The position numbers and the translations under genes were made by a program. This document shows positions 33,226 through 42,317 of a stretch of 44,580 nucleotides of DNA, one piece after another (positions within the stretch are counted from its first letter, which is position 1; each line of letters opens with the position of its first letter). Origin of the DNA: Myroides odoratimimus (GTDB taxonomy: Bacteria; Bacteroidota; Bacteroidia; Flavobacteriales; Flavobacteriaceae); the NCBI RefSeq assembly GCF_001485415.1, contig NZ_BCMQ01000028.1:1-44580 (forward strand), written 5' to 3'. Below the pieces are notes generated by a model, which saw nothing but the letters and a program-made list of their open reading frames with translations, did no database searches and had not been told where the DNA came from.

Positions 33226-36200
33226 ATGCTTAAAAAGATAATACATAGACCTGTATTAGCTACAGTTATATCTCTTATCATTGTTATATTAGGGGCAGTA
33301 GGACTTACACAGTTACCTATGGCACAGTTCCCTGATATTGCACCTCCGAGTGTAACTGTAATGGCTTCTTATCCGGGAGGTAATGCTGAGACAGTATTGA
33401 AATCAGTAGTGACTCCTTTAGAAGAGGTAATTAACGGGGTAGAAAATATGACTCATATAGAGTCAACAGCTAGTAATGATGGTACAGCAGCTATCACAGT
33501 ATTCTTTGATTTAGAAACTGATCCTGATCAGGCGGCAGTAAACGTACAGAACAGGGTAGCTCAGGTGACAGGTATCTTACCTGCTGAGGTATTACAAGCG
33601 GGGGTAATCACTCAGAAAGAACAGAGAGGTATGATCATGGTAGTAGACCTTATCAGTGAGGATGCTGCTCTATATGATGAAACCTTCGTACAGAATTATG
33701 CTCGTATCAACTTAGTACGTGAGTTAAAACGTATTAAAGGGGTAGGTAACGTACAGCTATTCGGTGAGAAGGATTATGCTATGCGTATATGGCTAGATCC
33801 ACATAAACTGGCAAATAGAGGATTAACTCCTGCTGATGTAGAGCGTTCTATCCAAAGTCAGAGTATGGAAGTAGCTGCAGGTAACTTAGGTCAGAATGCA
33901 GGAGGAGCAGTACAATATACATTGACATACCCAGGTAAATATAATACTCCTGAACAATTCGAGAATATTGTAGTACAGGCAGATAAAAGTGGTAATGTAC
34001 TTTATTTAAAAGATATCGCACGCATCGAGTTTGGTGCAGTAGCGTATGATGAGGAGAATAAAATCAATGGACAAGAAGCTGTAACAATGGCTGTGTTCCA
34101 GACAAAAGGATCTAATGCAAATGAGATTCAAACTCAAGTGTACAAGGTATTAGAAGAATTAACTCCTCAGTTGCCAAAAGGGCTAAAATACAATGTAACG
34201 TTCGCTAATAAGACACAGTTAGATGAATCTATAAATCAGGTAAAAACAACATTAATAGAGGCATTCTTATTAGTATTCCTTATTGTTTATATCTTCTTAC
34301 AAGATTTTAGATCAACTATTATTCCTGCGATAGCAGTACCAGTATCATTAATCGGTACCTTCTTCTTCTTGAATATGTTAGGGTTCTCGATTAATATGTT
34401 GACGTTGTTTGCATTAGTACTAGCTATTGGTATTGTAGTGGATGATGCCATTGTAGTAGTAGAGGCAGTACACAGTACGATGGAACTCGAGGGCTTAGAT
34501 GCCAAAGAGGCAACTACTAAGGCCATGAGTGAAATCTCAGGAGCGATTATCTCGATTACTTTAGTAATGTCAGCAGTATTCTTACCTGTAGGGTTTATGG
34601 AAGGACCAGTGGGAGTATTCTATAAGCAATTTGCATATACACTTGCGATAGCGATTATGATTTCTGCTGTAAATGCCTTGACATTGAGCCCTGCTTTATG
34701 TGCCTTGTTATTAAAGAATCATCACCATGATTTAGAACATACGGGAGAGGTAAAGAAAGATGGGTTTAAGAGAAGGTTCTTTAGATCGTTTAATGCAGGA
34801 TTTACAGCATTAACGAATAGATATATAAAAGGAGTACATTTCTTAATCAAAAGAAAAGTATTGAGTTTCTGTATTCTAGTAGGTTCTATAGTAGGAATGG
34901 TATTCTTAATGAATACAACTCCTAAAGGGTTTATTCCTAATGAAGATCAGGGATTTGCGATGTTTGCTCTATCATTACCTCCTGGGTCATCTATTGATAG
35001 AACAGCACAGGTCTTAAAAGAAGGGGATGAGATCATGAGAAAGAACCCTGCTATTAAGTCTGTAACCACTATTTCAGGATTCAACATTTTAGGTAATGCA
35101 GCCAGTCCAGCTTATGGTATGGGATTCATTTCTTTTAAAGCTTTAGAAGAAAGAGGAGAGGTAACTGACATCAATGAGTTGATTGCACAGTTAAATCAAG
35201 AATTATCATCATTAAAAGAAGGTGATTTCTATGTGTTTGCTAACCCAACAGTTCCAGGATTTGGAGATTTTGATGGATTAGAGATGGTAGTTCAGGATAG
35301 ACGTGGTGGAGATATTACAGAGTTTGCAAATGTTGTAAATCAGTTTAATCAAGATCTAAGTGAGACTGATGAAGTGCTAAGTGCCTTCACAATGTTTAAA
35401 GCAAACTTCCCAATGTATAAAATCGTAGTAGATCCTGTAAAGGCAAAGATGCACGGAGTGGAAGTAAGTGATATGATGAGTGCAGTACAGTTGTTCTACG
35501 GATCAGCACAAGTAAATGACTTTAACCGTTTTGGTAAACAGTTTAAGGTATTTGTACAGGGAGATGCTCAATTTAGAGCAGATGAAGAATCTTTTAAAAC
35601 TATCTATGTGACAGCTGGTTCGGGAGAGATGATTCCTATTAGTTCTTTAGCGCACTTAGAAAAAGTGTATGGACCACAAGCTATCAGTCGTCATAACTTA
35701 TTTAACTCTATCGCTGTAAATGGTATTATCAACCCTGGTACAAGTACAGGGGATGCAATGGCGGCAGTAGAGAAAGTAGCGGCAGAGAAGTTACCTTCAG
35801 GATATAGTATTGAATGGTTAGGACTGAGTAAAGAAGAGAAGAAATCTGGAGGACAGATGGTGTTTATCTTTGGATTATCTATCTTGTTTATCTACTTTAT
35901 TCTTTCAGCTCAGTATGAGAGTTATATCTTACCATTAGTAGTATTGTTATCACTACCAGTTGGTATTATGGGAGTATTCTTAGCCATAGGTTCAGTAGGT
36001 ATTGCTAATAATATTTATGTGCAAGTAGGGCTCATCATGCTGGTCGGACTGCTCGCGAAGAATGCAATTTTGATTGTAGAGTTTGCTGTTCAGAAAAGAC
36101 AAGGGGGGATGAGTATTGTAGACTCAGCATTAGAAGCTTCGCGTTTACGTCTTCGTCCTATCTTGATGACATCATTTGCTTTCGTAGCAGGTCTAATTCC

Positions 36201-36387
36201 TTTGATGTTCGTTCAAGGTTCGTCAGCACAAGGTAACCACTCTATTAGTATTGGTACAGCAGGAGGGATGGTATTAGGAGTTATTCTAGGAGTATTCGTT
36301 ATTCCTTTCCTTTATGTCGCATTCCAGTACTTACAAGAGAAAATTAGTGGTAAGCAACCGGACGTTTCTGAAGTTGTAGAAAACTAA
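33226..36387 (+). CDS. AcrB-type RND (HAE1) efflux transporter
   Basis: The 1053-aa inner-membrane pump has the usual duplicated plan: two sets of six helices, each preceded by a large periplasmic loop. Helix 4 carries the proton-relay aspartate pair D406-D407 in GIVVDDAIVVVE, equal in place to D407/D408 of AcrB. The N-terminus (RPVLATVISLIIVILGAVGL) and the family segments YPGGNAETV and VLAIGI are intact. It expels hydrophobic drugs, bile-type compounds or dyes in exchange for protons. The substrate range is not predictable. It overlaps neither neighbour; the outer-membrane gene follows after 7 bases. Confidence 0.95.
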   Translation: MLKKIIHRPVLATVISLIIVILGAVGLTQLPMAQFPDIAPPSVTVMASYPGGNAETVLKSVVTPLEEVINGVENMTHIESTASNDGTAAITVFFDLETDPDQAAVNVQNRVAQVTGILPAEVLQAGVITQKEQRGMIMVVDLISEDAALYDETFVQNYARINLVRELKRIKGVGNVQLFGEKDYAMRIWLDPHKLANRGLTPADVERSIQSQSMEVAAGNLGQNAGGAVQYTLTYPGKYNTPEQFENIVVQADKSGNVLYLKDIARIEFGAVAYDEENKINGQEAVTMAVFQTKGSNANEIQTQVYKVLEELTPQLPKGLKYNVTFANKTQLDESINQVKTTLIEAFLLVFLIVYIFLQDFRSTIIPAIAVPVSLIGTFFFLNMLGFSINMLTLFALVLAIGIVVDDAIVVVEAVHSTMELEGLDAKEATTKAMSEISGAIISITLVMSAVFLPVGFMEGPVGVFYKQFAYTLAIAIMISAVNALTLSPALCALLLKNHHHDLEHTGEVKKDGFKRRFFRSFNAGFTALTNRYIKGVHFLIKRKVLSFCILVGSIVGMVFLMNTTPKGFIPNEDQGFAMFALSLPPGSSIDRTAQVLKEGDEIMRKNPAIKSVTTISGFNILGNAASPAYGMGFISFKALEERGEVTDINELIAQLNQELSSLKEGDFYVFANPTVPGFGDFDGLEMVVQDRRGGDITEFANVVNQFNQDLSETDEVLSAFTMFKANFPMYKIVVDPVKAKMHGVEVSDMMSAVQLFYGSAQVNDFNRFGKQFKVFVQGDAQFRADEESFKTIYVTAGSGEMIPISSLAHLEKVYGPQAISRHNLFNSIAVNGIINPGTSTGDAMAAVEKVAAEKLPSGYSIEWLGLSKEEKKSGGQMVFIFGLSILFIYFILSAQYESYILPLVVLLSLPVGIMGVFLAIGSVGIANNIYVQVGLIMLVGLLAKNAILIVEFAVQKRQGGMSIVDSALEASRLRLRPILMTSFAFVAGLIPLMFVQGSSAQGNHSISIGTAGGMVLGVILGVFVIPFLYVAFQYLQEKISGKQPDVSEVVEN

Positions 36388-36418
36388 GAGATTAATGGTA
36401 GTTCAAAACAAGAAAACA

Positions 36419-37810
36419 ATGAGAAAAATAGTATATATAGCGATTGGTTCGACATTATTAACTGCTTGTAAAGTAGGTAAGAATTATGAAAGACCAACTG
36501 TAGACACACCAGAGCAGTTTTATCAAGAGACTGCTTCTGATACTACAGCTAATAATCTAGCGAAGTTGAGTTATTCGGAATTCTTTAAGAACACTGAATT
36601 AACGAGTTTGATTGAATCTGCATTAGAGCGTAATGCTGATTTACAAGTTGCTGTTAAAAATATCGAACAAACAAGGTTGTTATTCACTCAGTCAAAAATG
36701 GCGCTATTACCACAGTTGACAATGAATGTAGCCGGTAGTAGAACAGAGTCTTCTAAGAATAGCCAATTGGCGGCTAGTGGGGCAGGACGTGTTAATGATG
36801 ATTTTACAGCAAGCCTTGATTTATCATGGGAGTTAGATATATGGGGGAAGCTTAGAAGGGAGAAGGAAGCTGCATTAGCGACTATGATGCAGACGGAAGA
36901 GGTAAAGAGAGCTATCCAAAATAGATTAGTAGCTGAGGTAGCTACTAGTTATATCAACTTACTAATGTTAGACGAACAGCTCGAAATAGCGATAGAAGGT
37001 ATTGCACTTCGTGAGAGTACATACTTATTAACTAAAAAGATGTTCGAGGTAGGTAACGAGACTATTGTAGCGATGCAACAAGCAGAGGCACAGTGGTTAG
37101 AATCAAAAGAATTATTACCTCAGATAGAGCAAGAAATTGCCTTACAAGAAAGTGGATTGAATTTGCTTTTAAATAATTATCCGCAGGCTATATCTCGCTC
37201 TGTTACGATTAGTGATTTAAATTTTTCAACAGATTTAAATACAGGAGTACCTGCGGATTTTTTAAGTACTCGTCCAGATGTACAAGTAGCAGAATATGCT
37301 TTAAAAGCAGCTAATGCAAAAGTAGGAGCGGCTCAAGGGCAGATGTATCCTAATTTAATAATATCTGCTCAAGGAGGGTTAAATGCATTTGAAAGTTCAC
37401 AGTGGTTTAAGACACCTGCTTCTTTATTTGGTATGTTTGGTGGTGGTTTAATACAGCCTATATTTAATCAGAAGAAGTTAAGAACAGCTTATGAAATCGC
37501 GGTTGTAGAACGAGAAAAAGCAGGTATAGAATTTAAAAATAAAGTTATAGTTGGTTTTACGGATGTACATAATGCATTGGTAAAAATCGATAAACTATCT
37601 CAAAAAGAAGAGATGATGCAAAAGCGAGTGAATATTCTAAACACTTCTTTAGCTAATATCAAATTTATGTTTGAGATGGATAAGGCATCTTACTTAGAGG
37701 TTATTAATGCACAGAGTTTAGCATTGCAGAGTAGTTTGAGTTTTGCAGAGTTAAAAAGAGATCATTTAGCGTCGCTAGTTGATTTATATAGAGCTTTGGG
37801 AGGACATTAG
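36419..37810 (+). CDS. Outer-membrane efflux channel (NodT/OprM type)
   Basis: The product of about 463 aa is a TolC-superfamily lipoprotein; MRKIVYIAIGSTLLTAC gives the lipobox. The ATG at 36395, eight codons upstream in frame, is only 7 bases after the pump gene and is an alternative start. The two outer-membrane-efflux repeats are visible (SLIESALERNADLQVAV and LDLSWELDIWGKLRR; then FLSTRPDVQVAEYALKAANAKVGAAQ), the typical NodT signatures. It forms the exit duct for the pump. The unit ends at a terminator at 37841. Confidence 0.93.
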   Translation: MRKIVYIAIGSTLLTACKVGKNYERPTVDTPEQFYQETASDTTANNLAKLSYSEFFKNTELTSLIESALERNADLQVAVKNIEQTRLLFTQSKMALLPQLTMNVAGSRTESSKNSQLAASGAGRVNDDFTASLDLSWELDIWGKLRREKEAALATMMQTEEVKRAIQNRLVAEVATSYINLLMLDEQLEIAIEGIALRESTYLLTKKMFEVGNETIVAMQQAEAQWLESKELLPQIEQEIALQESGLNLLLNNYPQAISRSVTISDLNFSTDLNTGVPADFLSTRPDVQVAEYALKAANAKVGAAQGQMYPNLIISAQGGLNAFESSQWFKTPASLFGMFGGGLIQPIFNQKKLRTAYEIAVVEREKAGIEFKNKVIVGFTDVHNALVKIDKLSQKEEMMQKRVNILNTSLANIKFMFEMDKASYLEVINAQSLALQSSLSFAELKRDHLASLVDLYRALGGH

Positions 37811-37840
37811 TATACTCTAGTAGATTTTTGATTGAGGATG

Positions 37841-37873
37841 AAACCAATATTGTTTACAATATTGGTTTTTTTT
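37841..37873 (+). terminator. Terminator of the RND efflux operon
   Basis: AAACCAATATTG (37841-37852) and CAATATTGGTTT (37857-37868) form a 12-bp stem with a TTTA loop and long T tail. Confidence 0.92.
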
Positions 37874-37926
37874 ATTGTAATTTAGATGTTTGGATTGTTT
37901 TTTTTCAGTCCTTTGCATCAGTTAGT

Positions 37927-37934
37927 TATCTTTG
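37927..37934 (+). promoter_or_regulatory. Candidate -7 box of the solitary adaptor gene
   Basis: TATCTTTG matches TAnnTTTG and lies 18 bases before ATG 37953. A TTTC about 20 bases farther up is the best -33 candidate. Confidence 0.45.
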
Positions 37935-37952
37935 TAAGGATAAGAGTGGGTT

Positions 37953-39101
37953 ATGAATAAAAAAAATGTAAAACTTCAGCAGATTATAATGACACTTCTA
38001 AGTATTGTATTCTTAGTAGGGGTAGGTTATTATGGAAATAAGGATAAAGGTGAAGAAAAGGAGGTGACTGAATCTAAAACGATTGTAGCCACTGAGGAAG
38101 TAATTCAACCTGAAAAAGAAGTAGTCTTAGAAGAGGAAGAGGAGAAAACAGAAGAGGTAAAAGAGGTAGTAGCTCCTACAGTCTTAGTGTTGAATAGTAA
38201 ATACCATACTTATACAAAAGAGTATACAGCTAAGGTGAAAATGAAATTTAACACACCTGTCAAGGAGTCTATAGAAGGGAAGGTAGTGTCACTTTTTATA
38301 AAAGAAGGACAGGCAGTCTCAGAAGGACAGGTAATCTATGAAGTAGAGGTGGGGAGTCTACAGGTCTCTAAGAAAGAGAAAGATAAAGAACAGAGTGAAT
38401 ACAAAGGGCTCAAGAAAGATTTAGAACGTGCAGAGAATAGATTACAAAAATTAGCTAGAAGAGACAGTGTCGCTTTTGTTAAACAACGTGAAGTTGTGGA
38501 AGAGTTGCGTAAGAATGTAGTTGAGCTAAGTGATAAAATAAATGCATCAGATACCAAGTATAGTAGATATGCTGTTAAGTCTGAATATAGTGGTGTAGTA
38601 AAGAATATCACTGTAAAAGTAGGCGATATATTGACAGCGAATGATAAGCATAGTTTATATACTATAGTGGGCTATGATGTGTTTTTTGAAATACCTACTA
38701 GTGATATGGTACAATGGAAACAAGGTATAACAGGACAGAATACCCTTGTAAGCTCATTTGAAACTAAGGAAGGGCAACGCATTCCTATCAAAGTAAATCT
38801 TAAGAATGATACAAATATTTTCTTTTTAGATAAATCACCTCAAGTGATAGAAGGTTTAAAACTAAATGGAGAAGGGATTGCAGAGAATAGAGTGGTGATT
38901 TCGTTAGTGTATAAAGATGTTATAGAGATACCTTATTCTGCTATAAGTTTAACTAGTGAAGGTAAACAGTTCATAACGATTAAGGGTGAGAATGGTGTGG
39001 AAAGTAAGAAGGAAATAGTTCCTATCAGAAAATATACTTCGTATGCTTTAGTTAATGATCCTGCCCTAGAAGGTGTGTCTATTGAGAATAAAAGTAATTA
39101 A
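37953..39101 (+). CDS. Membrane-anchored HlyD/lipoyl-type adaptor without a cognate transporter
   Basis: The 382-aa product has one N-terminal membrane helix (about 10-30), a strongly acidic stretch (about 50-75), and then an adaptor core: lipoyl half-motif ESIEGKVVSLFIKEGQAVSEG, a charged coiled coil (about 135-200), and the second half YSGVVKNITVKVGDILTA. The C-terminal beta region ends ALVNDPALEGVSIENKSN. This is the plan of HlyD and RND adaptors, but neither a pump nor an ABC gene lies beside it. It sits alone between two terminators with its own promoter box. Unlike the RND adaptor it is anchored by a helix, not a lipid. Partner and substrate are unknown. Confidence 0.75.
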   Translation: MNKKNVKLQQIIMTLLSIVFLVGVGYYGNKDKGEEKEVTESKTIVATEEVIQPEKEVVLEEEEEKTEEVKEVVAPTVLVLNSKYHTYTKEYTAKVKMKFNTPVKESIEGKVVSLFIKEGQAVSEGQVIYEVEVGSLQVSKKEKDKEQSEYKGLKKDLERAENRLQKLARRDSVAFVKQREVVEELRKNVVELSDKINASDTKYSRYAVKSEYSGVVKNITVKVGDILTANDKHSLYTIVGYDVFFEIPTSDMVQWKQGITGQNTLVSSFETKEGQRIPIKVNLKNDTNIFFLDKSPQVIEGLKLNGEGIAENRVVISLVYKDVIEIPYSAISLTSEGKQFITIKGENGVESKKEIVPIRKYTSYALVNDPALEGVSIENKSN

Positions 39102-39124
39102 TTAGATAAGTTTTTTTATGTATA

Positions 39125-39164
39125 AACAAGCCCTTATAGATATCCTATAAGGGCTTGTTGTTTT
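39125..39164 (+). terminator. Very stable terminator before the TonB-receptor cluster
   Basis: A perfect 15-bp stem (39125-39139 with 39145-39159) has a 5-base loop and a T tail, and insulates the next unit. Confidence 0.92.
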
Positions 39165-39360
39165 CAGTAAATTAACGTTGGAATAGATAATTAATAAATC
39201 GTTAATGTTGGTTTGATTGGTAATTTTAGTAATTGTGTGTGGATTTGTTGAATTAAAGTATGTTTATTTAGATATATGGTTTTTTATTGATTCTATTTTC
39301 GTTTATTTTATATCTATTTTAAAATATAGTAATTTGTTTATTAATAATATTAACTAAACA

Positions 39361-39388
39361 TTGACTTGATAGGTTGATACTAAGTTTG
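39361..39388 (+). promoter_or_regulatory. Promoter of the receptor-phosphatase-phytase cluster
   Basis: TTG (39361-39363), 17 bases, then TAAGTTTG (39381-39388) is a full match to the Bacteroidota housekeeping promoter. Transcription would start about 20 bases before ATG 39416. Confidence 0.7.
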
Positions 39389-39415
39389 CTAGCAAAACTA
39401 TTCAATGTTATTATT

Positions 39416-42253
39416 ATGAAATTAAAGTACTTATTTTTCTTATTTGCAATTTGTTTTGCAATACCAATACAAGGACAAAATAATAGTGTTAAAAAAGGAA
39501 TTGTGTCAGGAAGAGTAATAGACTCTGGTGATAAGAGTTCATTACCAGGTGCAGCTGTTTTATTAGATAATGGCAAGCAATATACGGTAAGTAACAATAA
39601 TGGGTATTATGAATTTTTAAATATTCCAGAAGGGAAATATGTCTTATCAGTAAGTTATATTGGCTATACTTCAGTAGAACAAGAAGTAGAAGTGAGTTCA
39701 GGACATAATAAAGTTATTAATTTAAGTCTTTCAACAGATGTAGAAACCTTAGAAGGTATTGTAGTAATAGGAGAACGTTTAAAAGGACAAGCTAAAGCAT
39801 TAAATCAACAGATGAATAATGCTAATGTTACTAATGTTATTTCAGCAGACCAAGTAGGGCGTTTCCCTGATTCTAATATTGGTGATGCTCTAAAACGTGT
39901 ACCAGGAATCACAATGCAAAATGATCAAGGAGAAGCTCGTAATATAGTTATCCGTGGTTTAGCTCCTAGTTTAAATTCTGTTACATTAAATGGGGACCGA
40001 ATTCCTTCAGCAGAAGGAGATAATAGAAATGTTCAGATGGATTTAATTCCTGCGGATATGATATCTTCTATAGAAGTAAATAAAACCTTAACACCTGATA
40101 TGGATGCTGATGCCATAGGAGGATCTGTTGATTTGATTACTCGTGCTTCACCTTATGGAGAGCGTATTTCGGCAACTCTAGCAGGTGGACTTAACCCTAT
40201 AAGAGACAAAGGAAATTATATAGGAAGTTTTGTGTATGGTAATCGTTTTTTAGATTCTAAATTCGGAATGATCTTAAGTGGTTCTTATAATAGTAATAAT
40301 TTTGGATCAGATAATGTGGAGGGAGTATGGAGTAAGGATAAGTATGACAATATTTATATGAGCGAATATGACATTCGTAAGTACGATGTACAACGTGTTC
40401 GTCGTAGTTTCTCAGGTGCTTTTGATTATAAGATTAATGATAATCATACTATCTATGCTAGTGCAATGTATAACTGGAGAGATGACAGAGAGAATCGTTA
40501 TCGTGTGCGTTACAGAGGTATTAAGCCAGAGTATGATCAAGACAACAATATCACTGGGTTTACAGGCGATATAAGAAGAGAAACAAAGGGAGGACTTGAT
40601 AATAATAGAAATAAAAACACTCGTTTAGAAGATCAAAGAATCCAGAATTATGCATTAAGTGGAACGCATTTATGGTCTAGTAATTTAGATATGGATTGGT
40701 CTGTTAACTATTCACGTGCATCAGAAGATCGTCCAGGAGAACGTTATATAGATTTTCAAAATAAGAAAGTTGCAATGCAAGAAGATTTAACTAATGGAAA
40801 ATATCCACTAGTAACTGCATTAGGAGATCGACCAGATAATTTTTCATTGAGAAAGTTATCAGAAAATGATAATTTCACAAAGGATAGTGAGTTTGGTGCT
40901 AAATTGAATTTTCGAGTTCCTTTTTCTGTTATTGAAGATCAAAAAGGACGTCTAAGATTCGGAGGTCGTCTTCGACTAAAAGATAAAAAGAGAGAGAATA
41001 TGTTCTATGAGTTCTCTCCAATAGGAACGAATACCATTGGCAATTTAGCTACTGTACCTGGTAGTTATTATGATGGATCTGGTTTTCAACCAGGTAGTAA
41101 ATATGTTCCAGGACATTTTGCTTCAAATCAATATTTAGGAGGATTAGATTTATACAATTCTAATTTATTTAAGAAGGAGGCAGTGCCAGGAGAATATTTA
41201 GCTTTAAACTATAAAGCTAAAGAAAATATATATGCAGGATATATTCGTTGGGATCAAGACTTCAATGAGAAATTATCTATGATATTGGGAGCTCGAATTG
41301 AACATACAAGTATAGATTATACAGGTAATCATATTGTAGATGAAAGCGACTTAATAGGAGAGGTTAGTAATACAAATAATTATACTAATGTATTGCCTAG
41401 TGTTACTTTTAAATATCAGACAGATTCAGATTGGATTTATAGAGCAGCCTTTACGACTGCTTTAGCTAGACCTGACTATTATGCCTTAGCTCCATATATT
41501 AATGTGGTATCTCAAGATAATATGGTATCTGCAGGTAATCCAGACTTAAAGGCAACTTATGCTTATAACTTTGATTTAATGGCAGAAAAATATTTTCAAT
41601 CTGTAGGAATGTTTTCTGCTGGTGTTTTTTATAAGAACTTAAAAGATTTTATCTATAACTATAGATCTGATTCTTTTACACATGAGAACTTTAACGAGTT
41701 GTTTCCCGGACAAGTTAATCCTATTCAATCAGAGGACAAATGGAAGTTTATGCAACAAAGAAATGGAGACCAAGTAAACTTGTTTGGAGTAGAGGTGGCT
41801 TTTCAAAGACAATTTGATTTTATACCTGGTAAATTTTGGAAAGGTCTAGGAGTCTATGTGAATTATACTTATACATATACAGAAGCTAAGGGAATAGCTA
41901 ATGAAGATGGAGAGATAAGAAAAAACATGGAGTTACCTGGTGCAGCGCCGCATATGTTTAATGGTTCGTTGTCTTGGGAGAATGATCGTTTCTCAGCCCG
42001 TGTATCATTAAATTACTCTTCAGATTATTTAGATGCATTAGGAGGAAATAGTTTTGAAGATAGTTATTATGATAAACAATTATTCTTGGATGCAAATGCT
42101 TCGTATAAAATAACTTCATATTTACGTGTGTTTGCTGAAGCAAATAACTTGACTAATCAACCCCTAAGATATTATCAAGGAGTGAGTCATAGAGTAAAAC
42201 AAATGGAGTATTACCAACCTAAATTTACTTTAGGACTTAAGTTTGATTTCTAA
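39416..42253 (+). CDS. TonB-dependent outer-membrane receptor, likely for phytate or phosphate esters
   Basis: The 945-aa product has a signal peptide (MKLKYLFFLFAICFAIPIQGQ), a carboxypeptidase-like beta domain (about 30-105; GAAVLLDNGKQYTVSNNNGYY), and a plug domain with GRFPDSNIGDALKRVPG and ARNIVIRGLAP, then a 22-strand-type barrel ending in LKFDF. An upstream in-frame TTG at 39374 lies inside the promoter and is not the start. The type is the large TonB-dependent receptor group without a SusD partner. Import of phytate or other phosphate compounds is inferred only from the two phosphatase genes that follow. A terminator lies 21 bases after the stop, so the downstream genes are read by read-through. 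Confidence 0.92.
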   Translation: MKLKYLFFLFAICFAIPIQGQNNSVKKGIVSGRVIDSGDKSSLPGAAVLLDNGKQYTVSNNNGYYEFLNIPEGKYVLSVSYIGYTSVEQEVEVSSGHNKVINLSLSTDVETLEGIVVIGERLKGQAKALNQQMNNANVTNVISADQVGRFPDSNIGDALKRVPGITMQNDQGEARNIVIRGLAPSLNSVTLNGDRIPSAEGDNRNVQMDLIPADMISSIEVNKTLTPDMDADAIGGSVDLITRASPYGERISATLAGGLNPIRDKGNYIGSFVYGNRFLDSKFGMILSGSYNSNNFGSDNVEGVWSKDKYDNIYMSEYDIRKYDVQRVRRSFSGAFDYKINDNHTIYASAMYNWRDDRENRYRVRYRGIKPEYDQDNNITGFTGDIRRETKGGLDNNRNKNTRLEDQRIQNYALSGTHLWSSNLDMDWSVNYSRASEDRPGERYIDFQNKKVAMQEDLTNGKYPLVTALGDRPDNFSLRKLSENDNFTKDSEFGAKLNFRVPFSVIEDQKGRLRFGGRLRLKDKKRENMFYEFSPIGTNTIGNLATVPGSYYDGSGFQPGSKYVPGHFASNQYLGGLDLYNSNLFKKEAVPGEYLALNYKAKENIYAGYIRWDQDFNEKLSMILGARIEHTSIDYTGNHIVDESDLIGEVSNTNNYTNVLPSVTFKYQTDSDWIYRAAFTTALARPDYYALAPYINVVSQDNMVSAGNPDLKATYAYNFDLMAEKYFQSVGMFSAGVFYKNLKDFIYNYRSDSFTHENFNELFPGQVNPIQSEDKWKFMQQRNGDQVNLFGVEVAFQRQFDFIPGKFWKGLGVYVNYTYTYTEAKGIANEDGEIRKNMELPGAAPHMFNGSLSWENDRFSARVSLNYSSDYLDALGGNSFEDSYYDKQLFLDANASYKITSYLRVFAEANNLTNQPLRYYQGVSHRVKQMEYYQPKFTLGLKFDF

Positions 42254-42273
42254 TAAATAAATATCTATAGAAA

Positions 42274-42306
42274 TTAGGGCGAAGAATATTCGCCCTAGTT
42301 TTATTA
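42274..42306 (+). terminator. Intra-cluster terminator hairpin
   Basis: TAGGGCGAA (42275-42283) pairs with TTCGCCCTA (42289-42297) over a 5-base loop and is followed by GTTTTATT. It lies 12 bases before the phosphatase ATG (42318), which fits attenuation between receptor and enzyme genes. Confidence 0.75.
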
Positions 42307-42317
42307 TACAATCTATC

